Shown here in pieces: positions 53,393-62,417 of a stretch of DNA of 64,000 nt. Positions within the stretch are counted from its first letter, which is position 1, and each line of letters starts with the position of its first letter. Under the pieces are notes generated by a model that ran no database searches, was not told the DNA's origin, and saw only the letters and a program-made list of their open reading frames with translations. Origin of the DNA: Roseococcus pinisoli (GTDB lineage: Bacteria; Pseudomonadota; Alphaproteobacteria; Acetobacterales; Acetobacteraceae); contig NZ_JAHCDA010000001.1 of the NCBI RefSeq assembly GCF_018413645.1, forward strand, positions 1,178,001-1,242,000, given 5' to 3'. The translations under genes and the position numbers were made by a program.

Positions 53393-54406
53393 ATGAGCGA
53401 GAACATCGACACCGACGTGGCCATCATCGGCGCCGGGCCCTGCGGCCTCTTCGCCGTGTTCGAATGCGGCATGCTGAAGATGCGCAGCGTCGTCATCGAC
53501 ACGCTGGAGGAGATCGGCGGCCAGTGCGGCGCGCTCTATCCCGAGAAGCCGATCTACGACATCCCGGCCCATCCGCAGATCGCCGGCGCCGCGCTGATCG
53601 AGCGCCTGGCCGAGCAGGCCGCGCCCTTCTCGCCCACCTATCTGCTGAACCAGCGCGTGGAGCGCCTGACGCCCACGACGGACGGCTTCGTGCTGCAGAC
53701 CAGCGCGGGCCGCGCCGTGACGGCCAAGGCCGTCATCATCGCCGCCGGCGCCGGCGCCTTCGGGCCGAACCGCCCGCCGCTGGCGGGGCTTCCCGGCTAC
53801 GAGGCCAGCGGCGCCGTGCGCTACATGGTCACGAAGCGGGAGGAATTCCGCGGCAAGCGCGTGGTGATCGCCGGCGGCGGCGACAGCGCGGTGGACTGGG
53901 CGCTCAGCCTGAAGGACGTGGCGGCGAAGGTGATCGTCGTGCATCGCCGGCCGAAGTTCCGCGCGGCGCCCGAGACCGCCGCCCAGCTGGAGGCCGCCGC
54001 GGCGGCCGGCGAGATCGAGATGGCCATCCCCTACCAGCTGCACGGGCTGGAGGGCGACGGCTCGAAGCTCGACGCCGTGGTGCTGGCCACGCTGAAGGGC
54101 GAGGAGAAGCGCGTGGAGGCCGACCACCTGCTGGCCTTCTTCGGCCTTTCCATGGAGCTCGGCCCGATCGCGGAATGGGGCCTCGGGCTCGATCACAGCC
54201 ACATCAAGGTCGATCCCGCCACCTGCGCGACCAACGTGCCGGGCGTGCACGCGATCGGCGACATGGCGACCTATCCGGGCAAGCTGAAGCTCATCCTGCA
54301 GGGTTTCTCGGAGGCGGCGATGGCGGCCCATGCCATCCATCCCCGCGTCTTCCCGGGCGAGGCGCTGCATTTCGAGTATTCGACGAGCAAGGGCGTCCCG
54401 GCCTGA
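53393..54406 (+). CDS. Ferredoxin/flavodoxin-NADP reductase (thioredoxin reductase-like)
   Basis: A 337-aa FAD enzyme of the YumC-type FNR group. The FAD site is AIIGAGPCGLFAVFE, followed by GGQCGALYPEKPIYDIPAHP. The NADPH site is VVIAGGGDSAVDWAL and the late FAD motif HAIGDMATYPGKLKLILQGF. It lacks the CxxC of thioredoxin reductases. It supplies electrons to ferredoxin-dependent enzymes. GAGGA precedes ATG 53393, and its TGA shares a base with the next ATG. Confidence 0.92.
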   Translation: MSENIDTDVAIIGAGPCGLFAVFECGMLKMRSVVIDTLEEIGGQCGALYPEKPIYDIPAHPQIAGAALIERLAEQAAPFSPTYLLNQRVERLTPTTDGFVLQTSAGRAVTAKAVIIAAGAGAFGPNRPPLAGLPGYEASGAVRYMVTKREEFRGKRVVIAGGGDSAVDWALSLKDVAAKVIVVHRRPKFRAAPETAAQLEAAAAAGEIEMAIPYQLHGLEGDGSKLDAVVLATLKGEEKRVEADHLLAFFGLSMELGPIAEWGLGLDHSHIKVDPATCATNVPGVHAIGDMATYPGKLKLILQGFSEAAMAAHAIHPRVFPGEALHFEYSTSKGVPA

Positions 54407-55050
54407 TGGATCCGGCCGAGCGGAAGGCGCAGTTCGGCGAGGCGGGGGTGGATGCGCGACGCTACGCGCCCGCTGCCGCCCGGAACCGCGATCCGCTCCT
54501 GGAGGCGCTGCGCGGCGCCCTGCCGGCCGAAGGGGCCGTCCTGGAGGTCGCCTCCGGCTCCGGCGAACATGCGATCCATTTTGCCGCCGCGCTGCCCGGC
54601 CTGACCTGGCAGCCCAGCGACCCGGATGAGGGCGCGCGGGCCAGCATCGACGCCTGGGCGCGGGAATCGGGCCTGCCGAACCTCCGCTCGGCCCTGGCGC
54701 TGGATGCCGCGGGCTGGCCCTGGCCCCTGGCCGCGGCCGACGCGATCCTCTGCGTCAACATGATCCACATCGCGCCCTGGTCGGCCACGCTCGGCCTGCT
54801 GCGCGGAGCCCGCGCCCTGCTCGGGCCGGGCGCGCCGCTGGTCCTCTACGGGCCCTACCTGCGGGCAGGCGTGCCGACCGCGCCGGGCAACCTCGCCTTC
54901 GATGCCCAGCTGCGCGGGCGCGACCCGTCCTGGGGCCTGCGGGAGCTGGAGAAGGTCGAGGCGGCGGCGGAGGGCTTCGCGCTCGACCGCGTGGTGGAGA
55001 TGCCGGCCAACAACCTCACGGTGATCTTCCGTCGCCAGCCCGCGCGATGA
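54406..55050 (+). CDS. DUF938 SAM-dependent methyltransferase-like protein
   Basis: A 214-aa cytosolic protein with the DUF938 layout: RRYAPAAARNRDPLLEALR, the SAM-binding VLEVASGSGEHAIHFA, CVNMIHIAPWSATLGLLRGA, LYGPYLRAGVPTAPGNLAFD and the end VVEMPANNLTVIFRR. Substrate is unknown. ATG 54406 overlaps the reductase stop (TGATG), so both are translated together. Confidence 0.88.
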   Translation: MDPAERKAQFGEAGVDARRYAPAAARNRDPLLEALRGALPAEGAVLEVASGSGEHAIHFAAALPGLTWQPSDPDEGARASIDAWARESGLPNLRSALALDAAGWPWPLAAADAILCVNMIHIAPWSATLGLLRGARALLGPGAPLVLYGPYLRAGVPTAPGNLAFDAQLRGRDPSWGLRELEKVEAAAEGFALDRVVEMPANNLTVIFRRQPAR

Positions 55051-55152
55051 TCCGCCTGCGGAATAGCGGGCATTTCGGGGTGAAAAGGCATGAATCCGTG
55101 GCAGACTGCCGGCGGGGCTTCCTCCCGGTCGTTGTGTCACAGAGGATTCGTC

Positions 55153-55200
55153 ATGCCGTCATTGCCCTGTTGCGGAACCGGCGATAGCCAAGCTTCATGA
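55153..55200 (+). CDS. Candidate 15-aa leader ORF coupled to plsC
   Basis: ATG 55153 to TGA 55200 encodes MPSLPCCGTGDSQAS. AGAGGA lies 7 nt before the ATG, a better ribosome site than plsC itself has. The stop overlaps the plsC ATG as ATGA. It may simply load ribosomes onto plsC or may sense cysteine or proline supply through its PCC. No homologue is known to me. Confidence 0.4.
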   Translation: MPSLPCCGTGDSQAS

Positions 55201-56117
55201 GCCAAGACGCCGCCGCCGCCCCCTCGATCGCGACCGGCAAGCCGGAGCGGCGCCGCCCCCAGAGGGCGAAGCCCATCCGTTTCCGCCCGCGGCTTCCCGG
55301 CCAGGCCTGGAACGACGTGCTGGGCGACAGGCCGCTGGGCGGCCGGCTCCGCGCCGCGCGGCGCCTGCTGACGGTGCTGCTCTTCACGCTCTTCTGCATT
55401 CCCATCCAGGCGGTGCTGCTGCAGTTCCGCGGCGCCGCGAAGAACCGCTTCGCCCGCTTCTACTTCCGCACCATGTGCCGGCTGATCGGCCTCAAGCTTC
55501 GCGTGGTGGGCACGCCCGCCAACAAGCCCCGAACGCTCTACGTCTCGAACCACACCTCCTGGCTGGACATCCTGGTGCTGGGCGCGACGGTCGACGCCCG
55601 CTTCGTCTCCAAGGCCGAAGTGGCGACATGGCCCGTCATCGGCTGGGTGGCGCGGCTCGGCCGCTCCGTCTTCGTGAGCCGCAGCCGGGGCCGGACCGGG
55701 ACCGAAGCGCAGGAGCTGCGGGTGCGGCTGGAGGAGGGCGACAGCCTCGTCCTCTTCCCCGAGGGCACGACCAGCGACGGTGCCCGCGTGCTGCCCTTCC
55801 GCTCCTCCTTCTTCTCGGTGGCCGGCGCCGCGGCGCAGATCCAGCCGGTCACGGTGGTCTATGACCGGCTCGGCGGCCTGCCGATCGGCCGGCGCGACCG
55901 GCCGCTCTTCGCCTGGTACGGCGACATGGAGACGGCCAGCCACGCCTGGCGGCTGCTGCGCCGGACCGGCACGCGCGCCAGCGTGGTGCTGGGCGAGAGC
56001 ATCAATCCCGAGGCGATGCCGGACCGGAAGGCGCTGGCGGCCCGCATCGGCCATTCGGTCACGGCAACCGCCGCGGCGCTGCGCCAGAACCGGGACGTGC
56101 TGCCCCGTGCGGCCTGA
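55197..56117 (+). CDS. plsC: 1-acylglycerol-3-phosphate acyltransferase (PlsC family)
   Basis: A 306-aa membrane-bound acyltransferase for phosphatidate synthesis. One helix at ~62-82 is followed by the catalytic NHTSWLDILVLG (HX4D), FVSRSRGRTG and the acceptor site LFPEGTTSDGARVLPFRSSF. It is longer than typical PlsC because of a basic 60-residue N-terminus. Nearby genes are consistent with envelope upkeep (lnt, corC). Confidence 0.9.
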   Translation: MSQDAAAAPSIATGKPERRRPQRAKPIRFRPRLPGQAWNDVLGDRPLGGRLRAARRLLTVLLFTLFCIPIQAVLLQFRGAAKNRFARFYFRTMCRLIGLKLRVVGTPANKPRTLYVSNHTSWLDILVLGATVDARFVSKAEVATWPVIGWVARLGRSVFVSRSRGRTGTEAQELRVRLEEGDSLVLFPEGTTSDGARVLPFRSSFFSVAGAAAQIQPVTVVYDRLGGLPIGRRDRPLFAWYGDMETASHAWRLLRRTGTRASVVLGESINPEAMPDRKALAARIGHSVTATAAALRQNRDVLPRAA

Positions 56118-56283
56118 GCGGGGCCTTCTTATCCCTTGACCGACGCGGTGCCCCTCTGAGACCGTTTCGCCATGGGATGGCAGCCCGCCTTACCGGAACG
56201 GGGTCGCTCTTCTTGACCACGCGGCCCAGTGTCCGCATCTCCCCCCTCTGGACCGTCCTTGCGACGGACAGCGAGGGAATTTC

Positions 56284-57690
56284 ATGACCGACACGACCCC
56301 CCGGCTGCCCCTGGCCTCGTCCACCGGCGCCAAGAAGCGGCTTTTCCTGCGCAGCTGGGGTTGCCAGATGAATGTCTATGACAGCGGCCGCATGGCGGAC
56401 GTCCTGGCGCCGCTCGGCTATGCGCCGGTGGATGCGCCCGAGGGCGCGGACATGGTCATCCTCAACACCTGCCATATCCGCGAGAAGGCGACGGAGAAGC
56501 TCTTCTCCGAGCTCGGCCGCCTGCGCCTCCTGAAGGAGGAGCGCGAGGCCGGGGGCGGGGAGATGGTGCTGGCGGTCGCCGGCTGCGTCGCCCAGGCCGA
56601 GGGGGCGGAGATCGTCGCCCGCGCGCCCTATGTGGACATCGTCCTCGGGCCGCAGAGCTACCACAAGCTGCCGGAGATGGTCGCCCGCGCCGGCCGGGCC
56701 GCCGGCGCCGTGATCGAGACCGAGTTCCCCGTCGAGGAGAAGTTCGATCACCTGCCGGACGCCGCGGCCCCGCAGGGCGTCACCGCCTTCCTCACCATCC
56801 AGGAGGGCTGCGACAAGTTCTGCTCCTTCTGCGTCGTCCCCTACACGCGCGGCTCCGAATACAGCCGCCCGGCCGCCGCCGTGCTGGCCGAGGCGCGGCG
56901 CATGGTGGCCCAGGGCACGCGCGAGCTCTCGCTGCTCGGGCAGAACGTGAACGCCTATCACGGCGAGGGGCCGGACGGCAGCGAATGGGGTCTGGCGCGG
57001 CTGCTCTACGCCCTGGCCGAGATCCCGGGCCTCGACCGGCTGCGCTACACGACCTCCCATCCGCGGGACATGGACGAGGCGCTGATCGCCGCCCATCGCG
57101 ATATCCCCGCCGTCATGCCCTTCCTGCACCTGCCCGTGCAGTCGGGGTCCGACCGCGTGCTGGAGGCGATGAATCGCGGCCATACGGCCGAGCATTACCT
57201 CCGCCTCGTCGACCGGCTGCGCGAGGCCCGGCCGGACCTTGCCCTGTCCACCGACATCATCGCCGGCCATCCCGGCGAGAAGGAGGAGGACCACGAGGCG
57301 ACCATGGCGCTGATCCGCCGCGTGGGCTTCGCCTCGGCCTTCTCCTTCAAGTATTCGGTCCGCCCGGGCACGCCGGCGGCCGGCGCGCCCTTCCGCGTGG
57401 ACGAGGCGACCAAGGACCGCCGCCTGCAGGAGGTCCAGGCCCTGCTGCGGGACCAGCAGGCCGAGTTCAACGCCTCCAAGGCGGGCCAGACCGTGCCCAT
57501 CCTCTTCACCGGCCTGGGCCGTCGCCCCGGCCAGCTTTCGGGGCGCACGCCCTGGCTGCAACCCGTCCATGCCATGGGGGATTCATCCCTCGTGGGGCGT
57601 ATCGCGCCGGTGCGCATCCTCGCCGGACACCCCTACTCCCTTCACGGGGAGATCGAGCCCGAAACCCAACAGGAGAAGAACGCCGCTTGA
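56284..57690 (+). CDS. miaB: tRNA-2-methylthio-N6-dimethylallyladenosine synthase MiaB
   Basis: A 468-aa radical SAM methylthiotransferase acting on A37 of UNN-reading tRNAs. The N-terminal UPF0004 domain has cysteines in [18 protein letters not shown] and AGCVAQAEG for one cluster. The radical SAM motif CDKFCSFC binds the other. A TRAM domain covers the last ~65 residues. GAGGGAATTTC precedes ATG 56284. Its TGA overlaps the phoH TTG. It opens a tightly packed operon. Confidence 0.96.
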   Translation: MTDTTPRLPLASSTGAKKRLFLRSWGCQMNVYDSGRMADVLAPLGYAPVDAPEGADMVILNTCHIREKATEKLFSELGRLRLLKEEREAGGGEMVLAVAGCVAQAEGAEIVARAPYVDIVLGPQSYHKLPEMVARAGRAAGAVIETEFPVEEKFDHLPDAAAPQGVTAFLTIQEGCDKFCSFCVVPYTRGSEYSRPAAAVLAEARRMVAQGTRELSLLGQNVNAYHGEGPDGSEWGLARLLYALAEIPGLDRLRYTTSHPRDMDEALIAAHRDIPAVMPFLHLPVQSGSDRVLEAMNRGHTAEHYLRLVDRLREARPDLALSTDIIAGHPGEKEEDHEATMALIRRVGFASAFSFKYSVRPGTPAAGAPFRVDEATKDRRLQEVQALLRDQQAEFNASKAGQTVPILFTGLGRRPGQLSGRTPWLQPVHAMGDSSLVGRIAPVRILAGHPYSLHGEIEPETQQEKNAA

Positions 57691-58766
57691 GCAACGCCCT
57701 CGCCCTCCGCGGCCGCTCCGGCCCCCCGGGCCCGCCCCCTTCCGAGCCTCGCAGCGTCACGCTGCAATTCGAGGACAACGCGCTGCTGCCGCTGCTTTAC
57801 GGCGAGCACGACCGCCATCTGGCGCGGATCGAGCAGCGATGCGGCGTGCGATTGGCAAGCCGCGGCAACCGTCTCACGATCAGCGGCACGGGCGAGCGGA
57901 CCGAGATGGCGGAGCAGGTCCTGCGCGGGCTGTGGCGGCAGCTCGAGCGCGGGCAGTCGCTTTCCGCCTCGGAGGTCGAGGCCGCGATCCGCATGGCCGA
58001 GGGCGAGGCCGAGCAGGATCCGCGCCTCCCGCTGCAGGACATCCCGCAGATCCGCACGCGGCGCGGCGCCATCGCCGCCCGCACGCCGGCGCAGTCCGCC
58101 TACATGGAATCGCTGGCGCGCCACGAGATGGTTTTCGGCGTCGGCCCCGCCGGCACGGGCAAGACCTACCTGGCCGTGGCGCAGGGCGTGGCCCTGCTCC
58201 AGGCCGGGCGGGTGGACCGCATCGTGCTCTCGCGCCCCGCCGTCGAGGCGGGCGAGCGGCTGGGCTTCCTGCCGGGCGACATGAAGGAGAAGGTCGACCC
58301 CTATCTCCGCCCGCTCTACGACGCGCTGCACGACATGCTGCCGGCCGAGCAGGTGGCGCGCCGGCTGGCCGCCGGCGAGATCGAGATCGCGCCGCTGGCC
58401 TTCATGCGCGGCCGGACCCTGGCGCATTGCTTCGCCATCCTGGACGAGGCCCAGAACACCACCGCCGCCCAGATGAAGATGTTCCTGACCCGCATGGGTG
58501 AGGGGACGCGGATGGCCATCACGGGCGATCCGAGCCAGGTGGACCTGCCCCCCGGCCAGAAGTCGGGGCTGGTAGAAGCTATTTCCATCTTGCGTGACGT
58601 CCCTGGAATTGGTTTCACCCATTTCGACGAGCGCGATGTGGTAAGGCATCCGCTGGTGGGCCGGATCGTGACGGCCTATGGACGTGCGGAGAGCGGTCGT
58701 TCCTCCAGGCCCCCTCAGGGGGCGGGACGCGCCGCTGGGAAGGAGTTAGATGTCGCCGGGAAGTAG
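57687..58766 (+). CDS. PhoH family ATPase
   Basis: A 359-aa cytosolic protein with a KH-like N-terminal part (~25-100) and a PhoH ATPase: Walker [34 protein letters not shown], Walker [20 protein letters not shown], and [10 protein letters not shown]. PhoH next to YbeY is thought to act in RNA handling. The likely start is TTG 57687, overlapping the miaB stop, with AGGAG 11 nt upstream. Its end overlaps ybeY by 17 nt. Confidence 0.93.
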   Translation: MSNALALRGRSGPPGPPPSEPRSVTLQFEDNALLPLLYGEHDRHLARIEQRCGVRLASRGNRLTISGTGERTEMAEQVLRGLWRQLERGQSLSASEVEAAIRMAEGEAEQDPRLPLQDIPQIRTRRGAIAARTPAQSAYMESLARHEMVFGVGPAGTGKTYLAVAQGVALLQAGRVDRIVLSRPAVEAGERLGFLPGDMKEKVDPYLRPLYDALHDMLPAEQVARRLAAGEIEIAPLAFMRGRTLAHCFAILDEAQNTTAAQMKMFLTRMGEGTRMAITGDPSQVDLPPGQKSGLVEAISILRDVPGIGFTHFDERDVVRHPLVGRIVTAYGRAESGRSSRPPQGAGRAAGKELDVAGK

Positions 58767-59256
58767 TCTGCCCGACAGTGGTTTTGCCGCTGCCGGGCTT
58801 TCGGATGTCGAAATTGTCTTCGCGGCGCCCGGCTGGAGGGGCGCCGTGCCCCGTGCCGAGGCGCTCGCGCGCCGCGCCGTCGAGGCCGCCCTGGCGGACC
58901 AGCGCGCCTCCGGCCACCTCACCCTCCTCCTGACCGACGACGCCGAGATCCGCCGCCTGAACGGCGGCTTCCGCGGTAAGGAGAAGGCGACTAACGTCCT
59001 GTCCTTCCCCGCCCCCTATGGCAGCCTCACCCTCGGTGACCTGGCGCTGTCGCTCGGCGTGGTGAAGCGCGAGGCGGCGTCCGAGGGGCGCAGCGTTTCG
59101 GCGCATTACGCGCATCTCATCGTGCACGGCGTGCTGCACCTGCTGGGCCACGACCATCTCGTCGCCGGCGAGGCGGTGGTGATGGAGCGCGCCGAGGCCC
59201 GCATCCTGCGCCGGCTGGGCCTGCCCAACCCCTGGCGGACCAGGTGGGCCGCCTGA
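58750..59256 (+). CDS. ybeY: Endoribonuclease YbeY
   Basis: A 168-aa metalloenzyme for 16S rRNA maturation and ribosome quality control. The zinc motif HGVLHLLGHDH is complete, with GKEKATNVLSFPAP and LGDLALSL upstream. ATG 58750 lies inside the end of phoH; its TGA overlaps the corC ATG. Confidence 0.95.
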   Translation: MSPGSSLPDSGFAAAGLSDVEIVFAAPGWRGAVPRAEALARRAVEAALADQRASGHLTLLLTDDAEIRRLNGGFRGKEKATNVLSFPAPYGSLTLGDLALSLGVVKREAASEGRSVSAHYAHLIVHGVLHLLGHDHLVAGEAVVMERAEARILRRLGLPNPWRTRWAA

Positions 59257-60146
59257 TGCCTTCCGACCATCCTCACAGAACGGACGTGATCCGCCGTCTC
59301 CGCGGCCTTTTCGGCAAGCGCGAGGAAAGCCTGCGCGATCGCGTCGAGGAGCTCATCGACGCGCCGGACGAACTGGCGCCCGACGCCCGTACGGATGCCC
59401 GCACCCTGGGCCCGCATGAGCGCGCCCTGCTGGGCAATGTGCTCAAGCTGCGCGGCGCCACCGCCTATGACGTCATGGTGCCGCGCGCCGACATCGTCGC
59501 CCTGCCGGACGACCTGACGCTGGAGCAGGCGCTGGCCTCGGTCCAGCGCGAGGGCCACAGCCGCTACCCGGTGTTCCGGCTGCAGCTCGACGACGTGGTG
59601 GGGATGGTCCACATCAAGGACATCTTCGCCGCCGTCGGCCGCCAGGCGCCCTTCAACCTGCGCGCCATCCTGCGCAAGCCGCTGCTGGTCGTGCCCAGCG
59701 TCCCCGTGCTCGACCTGCTGCTGCGCATGCGTGAGGCGCGGATCCACATGGCCCTGGTGGTGGACGAATATGGCGGCATCGACGGCCTCGTCACCATCGA
59801 GGACCTCGTCGAGACCATCGTGGGCGATATCGCCGATGAGCATGACGAGATCGTCGCCCCCCAGATCGTCGAGCGCGCCGAGGGCGTGCTGGAAGTCGAT
59901 GCCCGCACCGAGATCGAGACCTTCGAGGAGAAGATGGGCCCCCTCCTCACCGAGGAGGAACGCGGCGCCGACATCGACACGGTGGGCGGGCTGGTCCTGC
60001 ACCTGGCCGGCCGCGTGCCGGCGCGGGGCGAGATCTTCACCCACAGCTCGGGGCTGGAGTTCCGCGTGCTGGACGCCGATGCGCGCCGCATCCGGCGCCT
60101 GCGCGTGCGCCGCCCCGCGGCCGACGGGGCGCAGGCGGCGGAATAG
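59256..60146 (+). CDS. CorC/HlyC family protein with CBS pair
   Basis: A 296-aa protein without the DUF21 membrane domain: an N-terminal basic part, two CBS domains (VMVPRADIVALPDDLTLEQA to IHMALVVDEYGGIDGLVTIE) and a C-terminal transporter-associated domain (EADID-like GADIDTVGGLVLHL). It resembles CorC, linked to magnesium/cobalt efflux and envelope function. ATG 59256 overlaps the ybeY stop; GTG 59244 is an alternative start. Confidence 0.9.
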   Translation: MPSDHPHRTDVIRRLRGLFGKREESLRDRVEELIDAPDELAPDARTDARTLGPHERALLGNVLKLRGATAYDVMVPRADIVALPDDLTLEQALASVQREGHSRYPVFRLQLDDVVGMVHIKDIFAAVGRQAPFNLRAILRKPLLVVPSVPVLDLLLRMREARIHMALVVDEYGGIDGLVTIEDLVETIVGDIADEHDEIVAPQIVERAEGVLEVDARTEIETFEEKMGPLLTEEERGADIDTVGGLVLHLAGRVPARGEIFTHSSGLEFRVLDADARRIRRLRVRRPAADGAQAAE

Positions 60147-60206
60147 GGCGTGATCGAAGGGGGTGGCCCCGTGCCGCCTCCCGCCGATCCGGGCTATAGG
60201 CGAGGC

Positions 60207-61748
60207 ATGGCATCGCCCCTCGCCCGCCTCGCCGCCCGGCCCCGGCTCACCGCCTTCCTGCTGGGGCTGGTCTCCGTGCTGGCGCTGCCGCCGGTCCATG
60301 CGGTGCCGGTCCTGCTCCTCACCATCCCGGGCTTTCTCGCCCTCCTCGGCCGGGCCACGACCTGGCGGCAGGCAGCGTGGCTGGGCTTCTGGTTCGGCTT
60401 CGGGCAGCACGTCGCCGGCGTCTATTGGGTCACCCATGCGATCCTGACCGACGTCGCGGCCTATTTCTGGCTGGTGCCGCTGGCCGCGCCCGGCCTGGCC
60501 CTGCCCCTGGCGATCTACACGGTGCTTCCCGCCGTCGTGGCCTGGCGGCTTGCGCCGGGATGGCCGCGCCTGCTGGGCTTCGCGGGCGCCTGGGTGGTGG
60601 CGGAGCTCCTGCGCGGCTGGCTCTTCACCGGCTTCTCCTGGAACCTCCTGGGCACGGTCTGGGCCTTCCGGACGGAGCCGCTGCAGCTCGCCAGCCTGAT
60701 CGGCGTGCATGGCCTTTCCTTCCTGACCGTCCTGCTGGCCGGGCTGCCGGTGCTGCGCCGCCGCGGGGCCGCGCTGGCCGGCCTCGCCGTGCTGGTCCTC
60801 TGGATGGGCTTCGGCGTCTGGCGCCTGCGCGATAACCCGCCCGCCGAGACGCCGGTGCGCGTGGTGCTGGTGCAGGGCAATGTGGCGCAGGAGGTGAAGT
60901 GGGACGCCTCGCAGCGCATGCCCATCTTCCGGCGCTATATCGGGCTTTCGGCGGAAGGCGCCCGTGCCGCCACGGCCGCGCATCCGGGCCAGCCGGTGCT
61001 GGTGATCTGGCCGGAGACCGCGAGCCCCTTCCTGCTGGCCCAGGACCCCGAGGCACGGCGCCTCGCCGCTGAGGCCCTGCCGCCGGGCGGCATGCTGCTG
61101 GCCGGCACCGTGCGGGCGGAATGGAACCAGGAGGGGCAGCTCTCGCGCCTCTACAACAGCCTCGTCGCGGTCGATCCCGCCGGCGAGCTGGTGGGCGTCT
61201 TCGACAAGGCGCACCTCGTCCCCTTCGGCGAATACATGCCGCTCGGCGGGCTGCTGCCGATCCGCATGGTGACGGGCGGCGTCGATTTCTCGGCGGGTCC
61301 TGGCCCGGGCGTGCTGGCCCTGCCGGGCGGTTTGCCGGCGCCCGGCCCGCTGATCTGCTACGAGGTCATCTTTCCCGCTGCGGTTGTGGGGGCGGAGCGG
61401 CCGGGCTGGCTTCTCAACGTGACCAACGATGCGTGGTTCGGCTGGTCGGCCGGGCCCTACCAGCATCTGGCGGCCGCGCGGCTGCGCGCGGTCGAGGAGG
61501 GGCTGCCCATGGTCCGCGCCGCGCAGACCGGCGTCTCCGCCGTCTTCGATGCTTCCGGGCGCGAGGTGACGCGGCTGGGCCTCGGCGGGGTTGGCACCAT
61601 CGAGGCGGCGCTTCCGGCCGCTCTGCCGGCGACGCCCTTCGCGAAGCTCGGCCTGTGGATTCCGGGCGGCCTGGCGGCGTTGTCGCTCCTGCTGGCCGTC
61701 CTGTTCGGGGGCCTCCGGCCGGCCAGCCGGAATGAAGATGAGCTGTAG
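60207..61748 (+). CDS. lnt: Apolipoprotein N-acyltransferase
   Basis: A 513-aa inner-membrane enzyme that adds the third acyl chain to lipoproteins. Six or more helices lie in residues 1-200. The nitrilase-like domain has catalytic Glu (VIWPETASPF), Lys (GVFDKAHLVPFGEYMP) and Cys (LICYEVIFP). ATG 60207 is likely; GTG 60150 would add 19 residues without hydrophobic character. It ends the miaB-lnt block, followed by unusually AT-rich DNA. Confidence 0.93.
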   Translation: MASPLARLAARPRLTAFLLGLVSVLALPPVHAVPVLLLTIPGFLALLGRATTWRQAAWLGFWFGFGQHVAGVYWVTHAILTDVAAYFWLVPLAAPGLALPLAIYTVLPAVVAWRLAPGWPRLLGFAGAWVVAELLRGWLFTGFSWNLLGTVWAFRTEPLQLASLIGVHGLSFLTVLLAGLPVLRRRGAALAGLAVLVLWMGFGVWRLRDNPPAETPVRVVLVQGNVAQEVKWDASQRMPIFRRYIGLSAEGARAATAAHPGQPVLVIWPETASPFLLAQDPEARRLAAEALPPGGMLLAGTVRAEWNQEGQLSRLYNSLVAVDPAGELVGVFDKAHLVPFGEYMPLGGLLPIRMVTGGVDFSAGPGPGVLALPGGLPAPGPLICYEVIFPAAVVGAERPGWLLNVTNDAWFGWSAGPYQHLAAARLRAVEEGLPMVRAAQTGVSAVFDASGREVTRLGLGGVGTIEAALPAALPATPFAKLGLWIPGGLAALSLLLAVLFGGLRPASRNEDEL

Positions 61749-61779
61749 TCTATTTATTTATTGAGAATTAGGAAAAATA

Positions 61780-61808
61780 TTGACGCTTCAAAGGTGTGGC
61801 GCTATGCG
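61780..61808 (+). promoter_or_regulatory. Likely sigma-70-type promoter for the HTH gene
   Basis: TTGACG (61780-61785), a 17-nt spacer and TATGCG (61803-61808) lie in an AT-rich island (61750-61790) that stands out from the GC-rich surroundings, about 140 nt before the HTH start. The -10 box is only a 4/6 match. Confidence 0.5.
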
Positions 61809-61820
61809 CTCGTCACGCTC

Positions 61821-61844
61821 GGGGATGCCCCGTGGGGCAGCCCC
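61821..61844 (+). other. Leader hairpin upstream of the HTH gene
   Basis: GGGGATGCCCC and GGGGCAGCCCC pair with one internal mismatch around a GT centre. It sits just after the proposed promoter, so it would form at the 5' end of the transcript. No T run follows, so it is unlikely to be a terminator for lnt. Confidence 0.4.
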
Positions 61845-61915
61845 GGCGCGTTGGGCCTGTCACGCATAAAAAATGCAACCCGACGCACCCCGTGAGCGTA
61901 CCAATCATGAGAATG

Positions 61916-61934
61916 ACCTGAGCGCTGGTCAGGT
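61916..61934. promoter_or_regulatory. Inverted repeat, possible HTH autoregulatory operator
   Basis: ACCTGAGCGCTGGTCAGGT has perfect 6-bp arms with a 7-nt spacer, 14 nt before ATG 61949. Location between promoter and gene of an XRE-type regulator suggests self-repression. No binding data exist here. Confidence 0.4.
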
Positions 61935-61948
61935 ACAGGGTGTCAGGC

Positions 61949-62410
61949 ATGAGAGAAGCGATGGCGATCGGTGGAAGCGGAGAGCGGGCGGAGAAGGAGC
62001 ATCGTCCGAGCCCGATCGACGTGCATGTCGGTTCGCGTATCCGCCTGAGGCGCACGCTGCTCGGCATGAGCCAGGAGCGCCTGGGCGAGGCGCTCGGGCT
62101 GACCTTTCAGCAGATCCAGAAATACGAGCGCGGCGTGAACCGGGTCGGCGCCTCGCGCCTCTTCGACCTGTCGCGCGTGCTCGACGTGCCGATCAGCTTC
62201 TTCTTCGACGACATGCCCGGCACGGTCGGCGGCAGCCAGGGCTTCGCGCGCCGCGTCGCGGGCTTCGCCGAGGCGCAGGACGGCTTCCAGGACGACACGC
62301 TCCAGCGCCGCGAAACGCTTGAGCTGGTGCGGGCCTATTACCGCATTTCCGACCCCGCCGTGCGCAAGCGCGTCTTCGACCTCATCAAGGCCATGACGCC
62401 GCCCGAATAG
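61949..62410 (+). CDS. XRE-family helix-turn-helix regulator
   Basis: A 153-aa cytosolic DNA-binding protein. After a short polar N-terminus comes DVHVGSRIRLRRTLLGMSQE and the helix-turn-helix LGEALGLTFQQIQKYERG, followed by VNRVGASRLFDLSRVLDVPI. This is a common alphaproteobacterial Cro/CI-type group found after lnt. The C-terminal helix pair (LELVRAYYRISDPAVRKRVF) probably dimerises. ATG 61949 is preferred; GTG 61940 is possible. Stop is 7 nt from the convergent response regulator. Confidence 0.87.
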   Translation: MREAMAIGGSGERAEKEHRPSPIDVHVGSRIRLRRTLLGMSQERLGEALGLTFQQIQKYERGVNRVGASRLFDLSRVLDVPISFFFDDMPGTVGGSQGFARRVAGFAEAQDGFQDDTLQRRETLELVRAYYRISDPAVRKRVFDLIKAMTPPE

Positions 62411-62417
62411 GCCGCGC

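Noticed and set aside
59106-61466. 786-codon minus-strand frame opposite corC and lnt
   Set aside because: Shadow frame; both plus-strand genes have full catalytic or domain motifs.
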